Positions 1-11,300 of a DNA stretch of 64,000 bases are shown one piece after another. Within the stretch, counting starts at the first letter, position 1; every line of letters starts with the position of its first letter. Position numbers and translations under genes: made by a program. Under the pieces are notes generated by a model, which saw only the letters and a list, made by a program, of their open reading frames with translations, ran no database searches and had not been told where the DNA came from. The DNA lies in assembly GCF_036492245.1 (NCBI RefSeq), contig NZ_AP025286.1, positions 1,488,001 through 1,552,000 on the forward strand, given 5' to 3'. The stretch comes from Treponema bryantii. GTDB lineage: Bacteria > Spirochaetota > Spirochaetia > Treponematales > Treponemataceae.

Positions 1-3000
1 CTTTCAATTTTGATTATGTTTCACTTTCCAAGAAAGGCTTGAGCATCGGCTATGCAGCTATAAAAGTCCCTGAACTTGATAATCTTTCAATTGAATTAAA
101 AGGACTTTCAATCTCAAATAAGGGAAAGGTTGAACTTAAAGGCTGTGTAACATCACCATTCCGTTTGTGGAACATGACCTTTGCAATTTCAAAGCTTTCT
201 ATTGATGAAGATAAGATTGACTTTAAGGGAACAATCAGACTTCCTGAATCATTACCAGGAATACTTTCCGGAAGAACAGTGGGAATCAGAGATTTCTCTA
301 TCGGTCTTGATGGAAAGGTAAGATCATTTGATGCAAGACTTGAAGGAAAGTATACAATCCCATTCCTTGATTCATTTGCACTTACAGTAACATCTGTCGG
401 TGTTGCATATAAGAATGAGTCTCCTTGGATTATGATGGAAAAAGCATCCCTTATACTTCCATCAACATACTGCATAGATAATATTTCTATAACAGATGTA
501 GCATTCAATCCTGTTAAGGGAGAATTTGATTTTGATACAATAAAAGCTGATACAAGATTAAGTACAACATTAAGCGGAATTACATTTAATCTGACATCAG
601 TTTCCATTACAAAAGCAATGACACTTGGATTTACAGGAAATGCATACTTTGGTGGTGAACAACTTCCAGATTTCATTAAGGGTAAATCTGTAGAATTAAA
701 GCAGTTTGAAATCAAGTCAGATGGAAATATTGGAAATATTGACATCCAGCTTAATGGTCTTGATGGAAAAATTGCTCCAAGTATTGAGGTTGTAGAGTTG
801 AGAGATGGATCTGTTGCAGTCAGAAAAGAAGATGGAAGCAACAGCCTTTATCTGAGTGTTTCTGGTGCACTTGAGTTTACTGATAAGGCACCGGCATTCC
901 TTCTTGACGCAAATGGAAAAGGTGGAGTGGCTCTTCGTATAGAAAACTTTACAATCGATGCAAGTCGTCCATGTATTACAGAACTTGATGCATATCTTTC
1001 AAGAAAAGTAAATGATTCATGGACACGCAACGTTAAGGAAATCAACTTTGATCCAAACATAGGTGGAACACAGCTCAATGATGTTTACGTAGCGTTCTAC
1101 TATAACGGTGAACAGGATGAAGGAAGCGTAACACTTTCCGGCGGACTTATTTTACCTGATTCACTTCCAGAAGGAATCGGTGGAACAGAAGTACGTCTCA
1201 ATAAGTTTGAAATCGCACTTGATGGACAGATAAAGGCATTTGGTGCTGAATATAATCTTGCAAAGACAGCAATCGGAAGTATTGAATTAAGAGATGTACA
1301 TCTTGGAGCAGAATACAAGAATGAAGAAATTGAGTATTCTGTAGCAACAACACTGCTGCTGCCAAAAGAAAAGTTTATCCAGGGTATCGGCGGAAGTACA
1401 ACAAAGGCAAGTCTTGTATTCACAGCATCAGAATTAAAGAGTGTTGATGCAGAGTTCAGACTTGGAGATATTTCTATTGCAGACGGCCTTAAAGTAAACG
1501 GTGTATTTATCGGAGTACAGAAGCATGGTTCTACAGCACTTCAGTTCTCTGTTGGTGGTCGTGCAATTTTGCCTGACACACTGCCGGAAGGACTTAAGGG
1601 AACTGAAATTGCAATCAGAAAATTTGTAATCAACCAGTATGGTGAAATTGAAGATCTTGATATTGGAGCAAGAAATATAAATGCCCTCCTGTTCGGTCAG
1701 CTTCAGTTATCAGGAGGAAGTGTAGTATTCAGTAAGGGAACACAGAAAGATGAATTCCTTATTGATGTAGGTGGTTTACTTGCATTCTCACAGAACAGCA
1801 GTGTACCAGACGGATTAAAGAAATCTTCATTTGCAATTAATAAACTTCAGGTATCTACAAAACAGGGACTTGTAGCATTTGATGCAGGTTTAAATGAAGG
1901 AATCTCATTTGAAATACTTGGTGGTGTTACAGTTGGAGTTCATCAATTGTACTTCAGTAACGAAGGTTTCCGTGTATCAGCATCTGCGGGATTAAATTTC
2001 CCATCTGTTGATTTCGGTGGTGTAAGTTTTGATGCTTCTATTGATATGCTCTGGAATGGAAAGATTCGATCATTCAATGGAGGCCTTGGTTCATTAGATG
2101 TTACAATTGCTGGATTTAAGGGAAATATAAAGAAGCTTTATGTAGGACAGTTTACAGAAGGTGGTGACTTTATGGTAAGTCTTCAGGAATGTAGACTTAC
2201 ACTTCCGGCAAACTTTGGATCAATGGGAGGCTCTTCATTTGCCTTAAAGAATGCAACATTTAATCCAAATACTGGTGATTTCAACGGAGAATTTGAAGTT
2301 CCTTCACTTAAGACTGAAATTGCAGGCTTTAAGTTAGTACTTGATGCTCCTACAATCAACTTTAAGGAATTCAAGATTGGATTCTCAAGAGCATATCTTG
2401 AATTACCAGAGTTCTTTAATGCTTCGGGAGCAAATGTATCTATCTATGATATTGCAATTTCAGCACAGAGTGGTTTGAGTATTGGCGGTGCAGGCTTTAC
2501 ATTACCAGACTTTAAGCTTGGAGAATTCGGCTTTAAGAATATCGGTGCAGAATTCAGAATGCAGGATGGAACATACTTCATTTCAGGTCACGGAGGAATT
2601 ATCCTTCCTAATGTCGGAGAAATTGAAGCAGCCCTCTGCTTTACTGAAGTAAGTGAAATCTATCCAATCGGAATTAAGCATGCATACTTCAGTTTCGAAG
2701 CAGCTACTGGTATTCCTCTTGGAACAACAGGTCTGTATTTAAGCGGAATTCGAGGTGGTTTGGGATATGGTTATCCAGATGAAGTTCCTGAAAAGTATCA
2801 GAAACTGTTTGGAGAAAGAGGACCTCGTGTACAGCTTGGACTTACTGTAAAAGATGGTGCTGGTGGAAAACTTGCAAGAGTTACTGCCGATGCATGGATT
2901 GATATTGAAAAAATTACATGGATCTTGGAAGGAAAAGCAACAATCCTTTCTGGTACTTTGAATATTTCAGCAGAAGCAGCAGCTATTATCACAAATAACT

Positions 3001-6000
3001 GTTTTGCTACTGGAATGAAGGTAAATATTAAGTTTGTACGTGGATCAATTGAACTTTACATTTTTGATCAGAATGGAACCCTTAAGTTCTCTGGAGCAGG
3101 AGAAGCAAGTTTTGGTTTGCCAAAGGGTGAAATTTATGATGGCTGGTTAATAGATGTTCCACCATGTGATATCTGGCTTGGCGGCTTTGGTGTAATGTTC
3201 GGAGACTTTACAAACGGAAAACGTGGATTCTTAGGATATATTGATATTAAGTTCTGTGGATTCAACTGGGGAAGAATCGGAGCATTTGTTGGAACTGGTG
3301 GACTTGATCTTAGAGTATCAAGCTATGATATCTGCCGTCCAGAAGGAATCAGCTTTAAGTCTATGAACAGAGCTGTCCGCGGACCAGCAATTAATAATCT
3401 TGATATTGCAAGTTCAAAGTATACAAATACAGTGCTTGATGCCGGTGGTACAATCTACAAAGTTACAATACCTGGTGGTAAAAAAGCTCAGTTAAAACCT
3501 TCATATGCAACAAGAGCAGGCGGTCAGAATCTTCTCAGAGGTGCTGAAACAGATCAGGAAGAAGCTCCTGTTAAGACATCATTTGTAATCGGATATCTTG
3601 AAGGAGACCCTGAGTTCACAGTTTACTCTCCAAGCGGAAAGAAATTTAAGGCTGGAGATGAAGGTATTGATACACAGTACATCGAAAGCGGATTACTTAT
3701 TAATATTGATTATCCGGAAGGTGGAGAATGGACAATCAGTGTTGATAACATGGAAGAAGGAACTTATGAACTTGCAGTATTCGGCGTAGAAAAGATTCCT
3801 GCTGTTACTGTAGAAGAACCTTCAAGCGGTGTATTGAATGTTACAGATTCTATATATGTAAGCGGATACTCTTCAGAAAAGAATAAAGATGTTTATATCT
3901 TTGCAAGTACAGATGAATATGCTCCTGTAGTAGAACTTGGATGCCTGAAGACAGATTCTGAAGGTAAGTTTGCAGGTTATGTTTCAACAGATAATATTGC
4001 AGATGGCGAATATATTATCTCTGCAAGAGTTGTAACTAATGATGATATGTATTCACCTGCAGGAATTGCTTCTGGAAAATACAATGTAAACAGAAGCGGA
4101 TTGAAATTAAAGGCTCCTGCAAATGTATATGTAACAGAAAGCGAAGAAAACAGAATGAAGCTTCTGTGGACAAATACAAACGGCAGCCGTACAGCAGGTT
4201 ACAAACTCAAGACTATTACAGACGGAAAAGAATCTGAAGATAATCTTGGAAACATCTCAGAACTTTATATTTCAAATTATCAGCCTGGCAGCAATGTTTC
4301 ATACAGCCTTTGTGCATATGATGAATATGGTAATGAAAGTGATTATACAGATTATGTAACTTATGTAGTCGGTGAAGATAATTCTGAAAACAATAAGGTT
4401 TATATCAGGAATAAGGTAATAGAACTTACTGCTAAGAAAGGTACAACTTCAGAATGTACAGTTGATGTTTCATACAAGAACTGGAAAGATGAAGTTTCAT
4501 ATGTAAGGGCTTCAAAAGTAGAGACATCAAGAGATTATAATGCGATGTCTACAGAAGAATACCTTGAACTTGTTCAGAGCGAAAATAAGCAGACTGCTGA
4601 TGAAGAACTTCCTGTAGAAGTTTCATTCGAAAAGAATGTACAGATATCAAAGGATGGAAACAGCCTTAAGATATATGTAAATCCATCAGACACATGTGCA
4701 GAAGGAGAATATACAGTAGAGTGTGAAGTAGCAAACGATAACAGTCCGGACAATAAGGACAGCTTCACATTAAAGATTACTGTAGAAAACCCAAGTCCAG
4801 TTATTACAGCTGTATATCCAGTAACTGTAGACGGAACAAAAGAAAATGAAATCACAATTTATGGTGAAGGTTTTGTTCCAGGAGTAAAATACTATCTTGG
4901 AAATAAAGAAGTAATTACAGTAGAGAGTGAAGATGAAAATCTGTTCTGCAGAACATTAAAGCTTCCTGTTTTGACTGAACGGGGAATGTATAAGGTTCGT
5001 GTATTGAATGATAAAGGTGAAGAAGCAGAGTATGAGCTTGGAGTAATTATTCCTTCATACGACGTAAACCTTTATACAACAGAACTGTATCTGAATAAAG
5101 GACAGACAGGAATCTTCAACATTAGTGTAAGTCCATTTGACGGATATGAAGAAGATGCAGGTTTCTCAATCGAAGAATGCAGTGACCAGCTTAGTGTTGA
5201 ATTACCTGTAATTCCGATGAATGAAAACGGCAGCATCAATGTTAATACACAGAATGCTGAAGAAGGTGACTATAAGATAGTTGTTAAGGCATCTTCAGGA
5301 AAGACATTTGAACTTACCGTACATGTAACAGCAGAAAAGATTCTGCCGGTAATTACATCATTCAATCCATATAAGCTGAACAAAGGCTGTGATGCTTCTG
5401 TTATGGGTTATGGATTTGGAGATAATGGTAAGCTTTACTTAAATGACAGTGAGCTTGAAGTACAGTCTTATAGTGATTCGAAGATTGATTTCGTAGTTCC
5501 TGCAGATATAGAAGGCGACAGTGTTACTATATATGTAGAAAATGAAAACGGAAAATCAGAAATTGTAACTAAGAATGTTTATGAGTACAGTTACACAGTT
5601 CGAATTCCAAAAGATAAATATACATTGTCTGGTGGAGAAAGCGAGACTGTAAATATTGCAGTAAACGGTTATGCAACAAATGTAAAACTTAAGGCTGAAC
5701 CGGAAGCTGGTGCTCCATTGACAGTAAGTTTGTCTAAAGATGTTGTTTCAACAAATGCATATGTAGAAATGCAGGTTACATGTAACGAAGATGCTGAACC
5801 TGGAGAATACAGCATTGTAATTACTGCAGAAGGAAACAATATTAATATTACAAAAACTGTAAAGGTAACAGTTCTCAGTGATATGAAGATTGTTACAGAA
5901 AAACTTGCAGAAGCTGTACTTGGAGTTAAATATGAAAATAAACTTGAAGCAGAAACTGAAGGTGCTCAAGTAATTTGGAAAGTAAGCAGCGGAAGCCTGC

Positions 6001-8315
6001 CTCTTGGAATCAGACTGAACAGCACAACAGGTGTTCTCGAAGGAACTCCAAGTGTAAGCGGTGAATTCAGCTTTACTGTAAAGATTTCTAAAGTTGATGG
6101 AACATTCTGTGAAAAAGATTTGACCCTTATTGTTAAGGATGAAATCTGGGAAATGAATGGAAAGAATGGCGGAAATACAAACAGTGTTGTAAGTGACATT
6201 CCTTCTAACAGCCAGGAATACTGGAATGCAAAACTGAAGGAGTCTGTAGCAAATATTTACAGTAATGGAAGTAAAGTTGTTGTCCTTACAGAGTCTGGAA
6301 GAATGTATATCTTCAGCGAACATGGAAAGCAGCTTTATGATTCAACAAATATCTTCTACAAGAAGGGATTCATTACAAGCCGTTACTTCTATGGAATTAC
6401 AAAGAATAACGTTCTTGAAGCACGTACTCTTGAAAAAGGATTCTTAATGTGGAATCGTGAAAATGTAAGTAACATGACATATAATTCATCTGTACTGATT
6501 GCACAGCTTGAAGAGAATGCTATGCGAATAGATCCTGTAAACGGAACTCTTGCAGAAGAACTTCCATTCAGTCTCACAGATACAAATTATGTATGGAATA
6601 ATACCTGTCTGTATGCATACACTGGAAATAAGTTATATGGATTATATGGAACTGATAAGACACTTGAACTTGAAGAAGTAATTCTTAAAGTAAGTGCAGA
6701 TAGTGACGGCTTTGTAATTCTTACAGAGAATAAATTGTACAGCTACACATCAGAACTTGAATTGAAGATTGAAGGTATGATCAGAAATGAGAAATCTTGC
6801 AGTCTGGCAATTTCAGCAGGTGAGATAGCAGTTTCTAATAACAAGGCAACAGTTCTTTATGATCGTGAAAACCTTAAGGTAAAGCATGTTTATGCCGGAA
6901 GTTCAATTGCAGCACTCGCAAATGAAAAACTTGTACTTGCTGATTCAACAAAACTTAGCGTAAACAATGTTTATAGTGGAAATGAGATCTGGAATGTAAA
7001 GGGTAATATTACAGCAGTTGCAATGTGTAACGGAAAACTGTTTGCTGCAGATAAGAACATCCTTCGTTCATACGAAGGCAGCAGCAATACAAGCGCTCCT
7101 TGTGTAACAGTTACTTATTCAACTCCTGCAGACGGAACTGATAACTGGTATAAGGGACTTCCAGTTGCCACAATCAAGGCTGATGATAAGGAAACTTATG
7201 TTGAAAGCATCTGGTACCGTCATAACGGAGGAGAATTCAAACCTTATACAGAATCATTTACTGTAGTTGAAGGTGACAATTTAATTGAAGCCTACGCATT
7301 TGATTCTAAGGGAATGAAGAGTGATATCGTAACAAGTTACATAAAGACAGATATCACAATTCCAGAAAGCAGCATCTATATAACACCTGTAAAGAATGAA
7401 AAGGGCTGGTATGAAAATGATGTAACGGTACGCTTTACAGCATATGACAGCGGTTCTGGAGTAAACAGAATTGTTGTAAACGGAAATGTTTACGATAAGC
7501 CACTCGAGTTTACAAAAGAAGGTACCTATGAGCTTACATGGTATGCTGTAGATAATGCCGGAAACAAGGAAGAAGAACGTACTGAAGTTATTCAGCTGGA
7601 TAAGTATAATCCGACAACTGGAATTAATGTAAGAAGTGATAAGGGATTAAGTATCATCCGTCTTGAAGCACAGGATAGTTATTCAGGAATAGATTACATC
7701 AAGTATGTACTGGATAACGGAAATGAGAAGACTTATGAAAATGAGCTTTTGATTTACGAACCTGGACGTCATACAATCCGCTGGCAGGTATTTGATAAGA
7801 GCGGAAGAAAGTCTGGCCTTATGACTCAGACATTTGTAGTACAAAGAGAAGATGGAATTGGAAACTTCATGGCATTTGCTGAATTGAATGGCAAAAAACA
7901 TGAGGTAAAGACTCCGTTCTCATATGACAGTCAGATTTATGCCAACGATGCTTCAGATTATACACAATGGCCTTACATGTACTGGGAACGTGCTTACCTT
8001 CATACACTTCCATGGTATGTAACAGGTGGTGACTACATTCAGTATCTTGGATCAGACATGAACATAAAGGGTAAAAGAACTGTAGAGTTCTATCTGAAAA
8101 AGAATATTACCCTTTACATGTTTGCTGGTCCTGAAATGGCTGTAGACAGCAGCTGGACATTAGTAGAAAAGAAGTTTGGTATGCAGGGCCACTGGTATAA
8201 AGATGGCTGGAACGTCTACAAACGAAAAGCTTCTAAGGGCGAAAAGATTGTTGTAGAAGTTGGAAGTAACGTACTGGCGTTGCCGGTAATCACAGCTAAA
8301 CAGGAAAATAATTAA
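1..8315 (+). CDS. Giant exported repeat protein, 5' end outside window
   Basis: The reading frame is open from the left edge, so the gene starts upstream; the TTG at 39 is an internal codon. Residues below count from that codon. Up to about residue 1100 the protein is built of degenerate beta-rich repeats with a recurring LPEGLxGTE-like motif followed by F-x-I and a Gly turn (near nt 240, 660, 1150, 1570). After these come a fibronectin III-like stretch (about 1355-1445), two IPT/TIG-like domains (about 1585-1665 and 1768-1850), a putative Ig (He_PIG) domain (about 1950-2030), a propeller-like stretch (about 2060-2345) and two OmpL47/Ig-like domains (about 2358-2600). There are almost no cysteines in the repeats. 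This is typical of a very large cell-surface or secreted structural or adhesive protein; no catalytic motif is seen. The next gene follows after 16 nt, suggesting one transcript. The function is not known. Confidence 0.85.
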   Translation, partial: FNFDYVSLSKKGLSIGYAAIKVPELDNLSIELKGLSISNKGKVELKGCVTSPFRLWNMTFAISKLSIDEDKIDFKGTIRLPESLPGILSGRTVGIRDFSIGLDGKVRSFDARLEGKYTIPFLDSFALTVTSVGVAYKNESPWIMMEKASLILPSTYCIDNISITDVAFNPVKGEFDFDTIKADTRLSTTLSGITFNLTSVSITKAMTLGFTGNAYFGGEQLPDFIKGKSVELKQFEIKSDGNIGNIDIQLNGLDGKIAPSIEVVELRDGSVAVRKEDGSNSLYLSVSGALEFTDKAPAFLLDANGKGGVALRIENFTIDASRPCITELDAYLSRKVNDSWTRNVKEINFDPNIGGTQLNDVYVAFYYNGEQDEGSVTLSGGLILPDSLPEGIGGTEVRLNKFEIALDGQIKAFGAEYNLAKTAIGSIELRDVHLGAEYKNEEIEYSVATTLLLPKEKFIQGIGGSTTKASLVFTASELKSVDAEFRLGDISIADGLKVNGVFIGVQKHGSTALQFSVGGRAILPDTLPEGLKGTEIAIRKFVINQYGEIEDLDIGARNINALLFGQLQLSGGSVVFSKGTQKDEFLIDVGGLLAFSQNSSVPDGLKKSSFAINKLQVSTKQGLVAFDAGLNEGISFEILGGVTVGVHQLYFSNEGFRVSASAGLNFPSVDFGGVSFDASIDMLWNGKIRSFNGGLGSLDVTIAGFKGNIKKLYVGQFTEGGDFMVSLQECRLTLPANFGSMGGSSFALKNATFNPNTGDFNGEFEVPSLKTEIAGFKLVLDAPTINFKEFKIGFSRAYLELPEFFNASGANVSIYDIAISAQSGLSIGGAGFTLPDFKLGEFGFKNIGAEFRMQDGTYFISGHGGIILPNVGEIEAALCFTEVSEIYPIGIKHAYFSFEAATGIPLGTTGLYLSGIRGGLGYGYPDEVPEKYQKLFGERGPRVQLGLTVKDGAGGKLARVTADAWIDIEKITWILEGKATILSGTLNISAEAAAIITNNCFATGMKVNIKFVRGSIELYIFDQNGTLKFSGAGEASFGLPKGEIYDGWLIDVPPCDIWLGGFGVMFGDFTNGKRGFLGYIDIKFCGFNWGRIGAFVGTGGLDLRVSSYDICRPEGISFKSMNRAVRGPAINNLDIASSKYTNTVLDAGGTIYKVTIPGGKKAQLKPSYATRAGGQNLLRGAETDQEEAPVKTSFVIGYLEGDPEFTVYSPSGKKFKAGDEGIDTQYIESGLLINIDYPEGGEWTISVDNMEEGTYELAVFGVEKIPAVTVEEPSSGVLNVTDSIYVSGYSSEKNKDVYIFASTDEYAPVVELGCLKTDSEGKFAGYVSTDNIADGEYIISARVVTNDDMYSPAGIASGKYNVNRSGLKLKAPANVYVTESEENRMKLLWTNTNGSRTAGYKLKTITDGKESEDNLGNISELYISNYQPGSNVSYSLCAYDEYGNESDYTDYVTYVVGEDNSENNKVYIRNKVIELTAKKGTTSECTVDVSYKNWKDEVSYVRASKVETSRDYNAMSTEEYLELVQSENKQTADEELPVEVSFEKNVQISKDGNSLKIYVNPSDTCAEGEYTVECEVANDNSPDNKDSFTLKITVENPSPVITAVYPVTVDGTKENEITIYGEGFVPGVKYYLGNKEVITVESEDENLFCRTLKLPVLTERGMYKVRVLNDKGEEAEYELGVIIPSYDVNLYTTELYLNKGQTGIFNISVSPFDGYEEDAGFSIEECSDQLSVELPVIPMNENGSINVNTQNAEEGDYKIVVKASSGKTFELTVHVTAEKILPVITSFNPYKLNKGCDASVMGYGFGDNGKLYLNDSELEVQSYSDSKIDFVVPADIEGDSVTIYVENENGKSEIVTKNVYEYSYTVRIPKDKYTLSGGESETVNIAVNGYATNVKLKAEPEAGAPLTVSLSKDVVSTNAYVEMQVTCNEDAEPGEYSIVITAEGNNINITKTVKVTVLSDMKIVTEKLAEAVLGVKYENKLEAETEGAQVIWKVSSGSLPLGIRLNSTTGVLEGTPSVSGEFSFTVKISKVDGTFCEKDLTLIVKDEIWEMNGKNGGNTNSVVSDIPSNSQEYWNAKLKESVANIYSNGSKVVVLTESGRMYIFSEHGKQLYDSTNIFYKKGFITSRYFYGITKNNVLEARTLEKGFLMWNRENVSNMTYNSSVLIAQLEENAMRIDPVNGTLAEELPFSLTDTNYVWNNTCLYAYTGNKLYGLYGTDKTLELEEVILKVSADSDGFVILTENKLYSYTSELELKIEGMIRNEKSCSLAISAGEIAVSNNKATVLYDRENLKVKHVYAGSSIAALANEKLVLADSTKLSVNNVYSGNEIWNVKGNITAVAMCNGKLFAADKNILRSYEGSSNTSAPCVTVTYSTPADGTDNWYKGLPVATIKADDKETYVESIWYRHNGGEFKPYTESFTVVEGDNLIEAYAFDSKGMKSDIVTSYIKTDITIPESSIYITPVKNEKGWYENDVTVRFTAYDSGSGVNRIVVNGNVYDKPLEFTKEGTYELTWYAVDNAGNKEEERTEVIQLDKYNPTTGINVRSDKGLSIIRLEAQDSYSGIDYIKYVLDNGNEKTYENELLIYEPGRHTIRWQVFDKSGRKSGLMTQTFVVQREDGIGNFMAFAELNGKKHEVKTPFSYDSQIYANDASDYTQWPYMYWERAYLHTLPWYVTGGDYIQYLGSDMNIKGKRTVEFYLKKNITLYMFAGPEMAVDSSWTLVEKKFGMQGHWYKDGWNVYKRKASKGEKIVVEVGSNVLALPVITAKQENN

Positions 8316-8331
8316 AAATAGGAGTGCAGAA

Positions 8332-11300
8332 ATGAAAAACATGAAAATTAAATTATTATCAGTTATAATTTCTGCTCTCCTGTGCTCACACCTGTGGGCC
8401 CAGGGGAGTGAGAGTGCAGGACAGACTTTCTATATTAAACTTGCAGATGAGAAAAATACAACAACTCAAATAAAACTTACTACAGAAAATGGAATGCATA
8501 GAATAACTAGTGGCTATGTTCCAACTAATGGATATTCAGCGTTTTTTATATCAGATGATGGAAATTATTATATTTATGATTATAAAAATGGCTCAAATGG
8601 TTGGTTTTCTGCAGATACAAATGAAACAAATGCAATTGAAACACTTTTTAATTATGTGAAAAATCAAAACTCTGAAATAATTTCAGAAGAGGGAGATATT
8701 TACATAAGTAATTCTGGTTATGCAGAAATGATGAAGAGTAAATTAAATATAAATTCAAAATATAATCCTGTTAGAACTATAAACAAAGGTTTTAATGATT
8801 TATATGTTTATAATAAGAAAAAAGGAATATTCTTATTTGTATTATATCCACAAGATGATTCAAAACCTGTAAAAATTTTATGTTTTAAGGACAACAAATC
8901 AATCGCAGAATTATCAAAATCACTTCAAGGAAATGAAAACCAATATTTAACCGAATATGCAAAATGGTTACAGGATAATAAACAAAATAAAAAGTCAAAT
9001 AAAAAATATGATGAGTATACACGTCTTTCTCAAGTTATATATGAAAGTCTAAAAAATAATAAATATAAAAGATTTTATAATCTATATACAAGTGATAATC
9101 TTCTATTACGAAAATATCTTGATGTTGCACAAAATAATAATAAAAATGTTTATTATTTGGATTATGATAAAGAATATAGTAATAATTTTGTTACAGTGGA
9201 TTCAAATGATGGTGATACTATCGCTAGAATTGCAAATGAATACACTAAGATAAGTTTAACAAGCAAAAAAACGATTGCGATGCCTTATAAGACAAGTGGA
9301 AAAGATACTCCTGCAGAATTATTAGCTAAATATAAAGAAAAGAAGTCATCAATTAGAAATAGTGGATGTGATGATATTGGTTTTCTTACTAGTATTTTAA
9401 TTAATTCTAATATCAGACAAGAAAATGCTTTACCAGACGATATTAATAAGTATTCATTGATTATTAGTGATGTTAATCAAGTTCAACTAGGTGATATTGT
9501 TGTATTTGAACAGCAAGTTAAGGAAGAATCTAGAAATCATTCAAATCTAAAATATGGTATTATTGTTGAAAAAAATACAACTTCTGTAATTGGATATAAT
9601 CAAAAAGATTTATTAGGAAATATTTCTGTAGTATGGATGAATGAGGACAAAGGAGCTGAAAAAACTCAACTCTCAAATATTTGGAAAACTAAAGATGGTT
9701 TTGATGTTCCACCTTATACAGAAATCAGAAGAATCCTTAAAAAATCTGAAAAAAATATTAATTCAAATACAAATTGGAATGTTTTGATGGATCAAGATTT
9801 AGAAATGAAAGTTGAAATAGGCTGGCTTCGTGAAAATACTCAAATAAGTCCTGAAAGATATCGTTGGATTCCAAATACAGGAGAATTTCTGAATTTAGAG
9901 AAAGTTTCTATTAAAGCATACAACGATTTAGGTGTAAATATTAATGGAAATGAATGGACTGTTACATTAAATGGTGCAATTGATCGAGGATGGGAAAATA
10001 ATAAATCAGATGCTATATATAGTAATATTTACAATAATAGTAATTGTAAATTTGAAATATATGTTGAAGGTGTAGATGATAAAAAAATTATACTAACAAA
10101 AAATGGTAATAAATATGATGTAAGTGGTGATGAAATTAAATTTCAGCTAAAAGGATATGATAATATTTTAGTATATAAAGATGGAGATAACTGGAAACCT
10201 GCTGTTATTCAAATAAGACCAGAAAATGCAAAAAATGCTAGACCTGGAGATGATTTACTTTTGACATTTAAAATCGAAAATGTAAAGAACAAGAATTCTA
10301 ATGCAAATACAGATTTTACTGTAACAATGCAAGATAAAGATTATATATCAGTATATGATAAAAAAATGTTATGGAGAGCAAATTTATATCTCATTAAAAA
10401 TGATGAACCTGAACTTGGAGGATTAGATTGGAATAATGCGCATCCATGGAATGCACCTTCAAATTCTAATGAAGCTCAAAATGCACCTTATTGGTGGAAA
10501 TTAGGTCAAAAGGATTTAACAGAGGCTGGAAATAATTGGGGATATAACGAGTGGAATAGAAAATTTGATTCTTCAACCTTTAATGGAGAAATCTTTACAG
10601 GATTAACTGCTTTGCCTCAGGGGGATGGTGGTCAAGTTACTGATTTAATAAGTTTTACTCCAATCCGAACAATAGGCGGTACAACAGCTACGCCAGATGA
10701 AAATAATATAATTCAAAATACAGTCGCATATAGTTTTCCAATGCATAACCATGAAAAAGAGACTGGTGATGCAGGAAGTATGGATAGTCCATTTGATTTT
10801 AATAAAAAGATGCTTGTACAACAACTTCAGTTAAATAAATGGTATAATCAAAATGGAAATCGAAAAGAAAATATAGAAAGCCAATATAATGATAATAATT
10901 GGACATTTATGCATGCTCCTCAAAATAGTTGGTGGCATTATGAAATATCTTTCGATGACAAATATAAACATGCATTTATTCCTTCTTTGGGATTAAAAAT
11001 TCTGACGAATGGTAAAAATAACTTAGACGGTTATGATGAAAATATGCATGCAATAACAGGCGTTGCACAAAGAAATGATTTTATAGATTTAAAAACTTCG
11101 ATTGAAGCAGGAACTGATTGTATTGGTTTTGCGCAGCGTAGTGCTAGTTATAGTAATAATACATATTTATGGTATGATTTGCCTAAAGGATGGACAGAAT
11201 ATGCTACATCAGGAACAAATGATATTCAAACAGCTATGTCTAAATATAATACAAAAAACAGTAATGATACACTGTTAAGAAATTATCCAAGTGATTCTGT

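Noticed and set aside
39-41. TTG at 39 as start of the first gene
   Set aside because: The frame is open to the left edge with the same type of sequence (FNFDYVSLSKKG), there is no RBS or signal peptide, and the repeats continue upstream.
5748-6323. Minus-strand frame of 191 codons inside the giant protein gene
   Set aside because: It is antisense to a well-supported gene and encodes a Phe/Cys/Asn-rich chain without any domain pattern.
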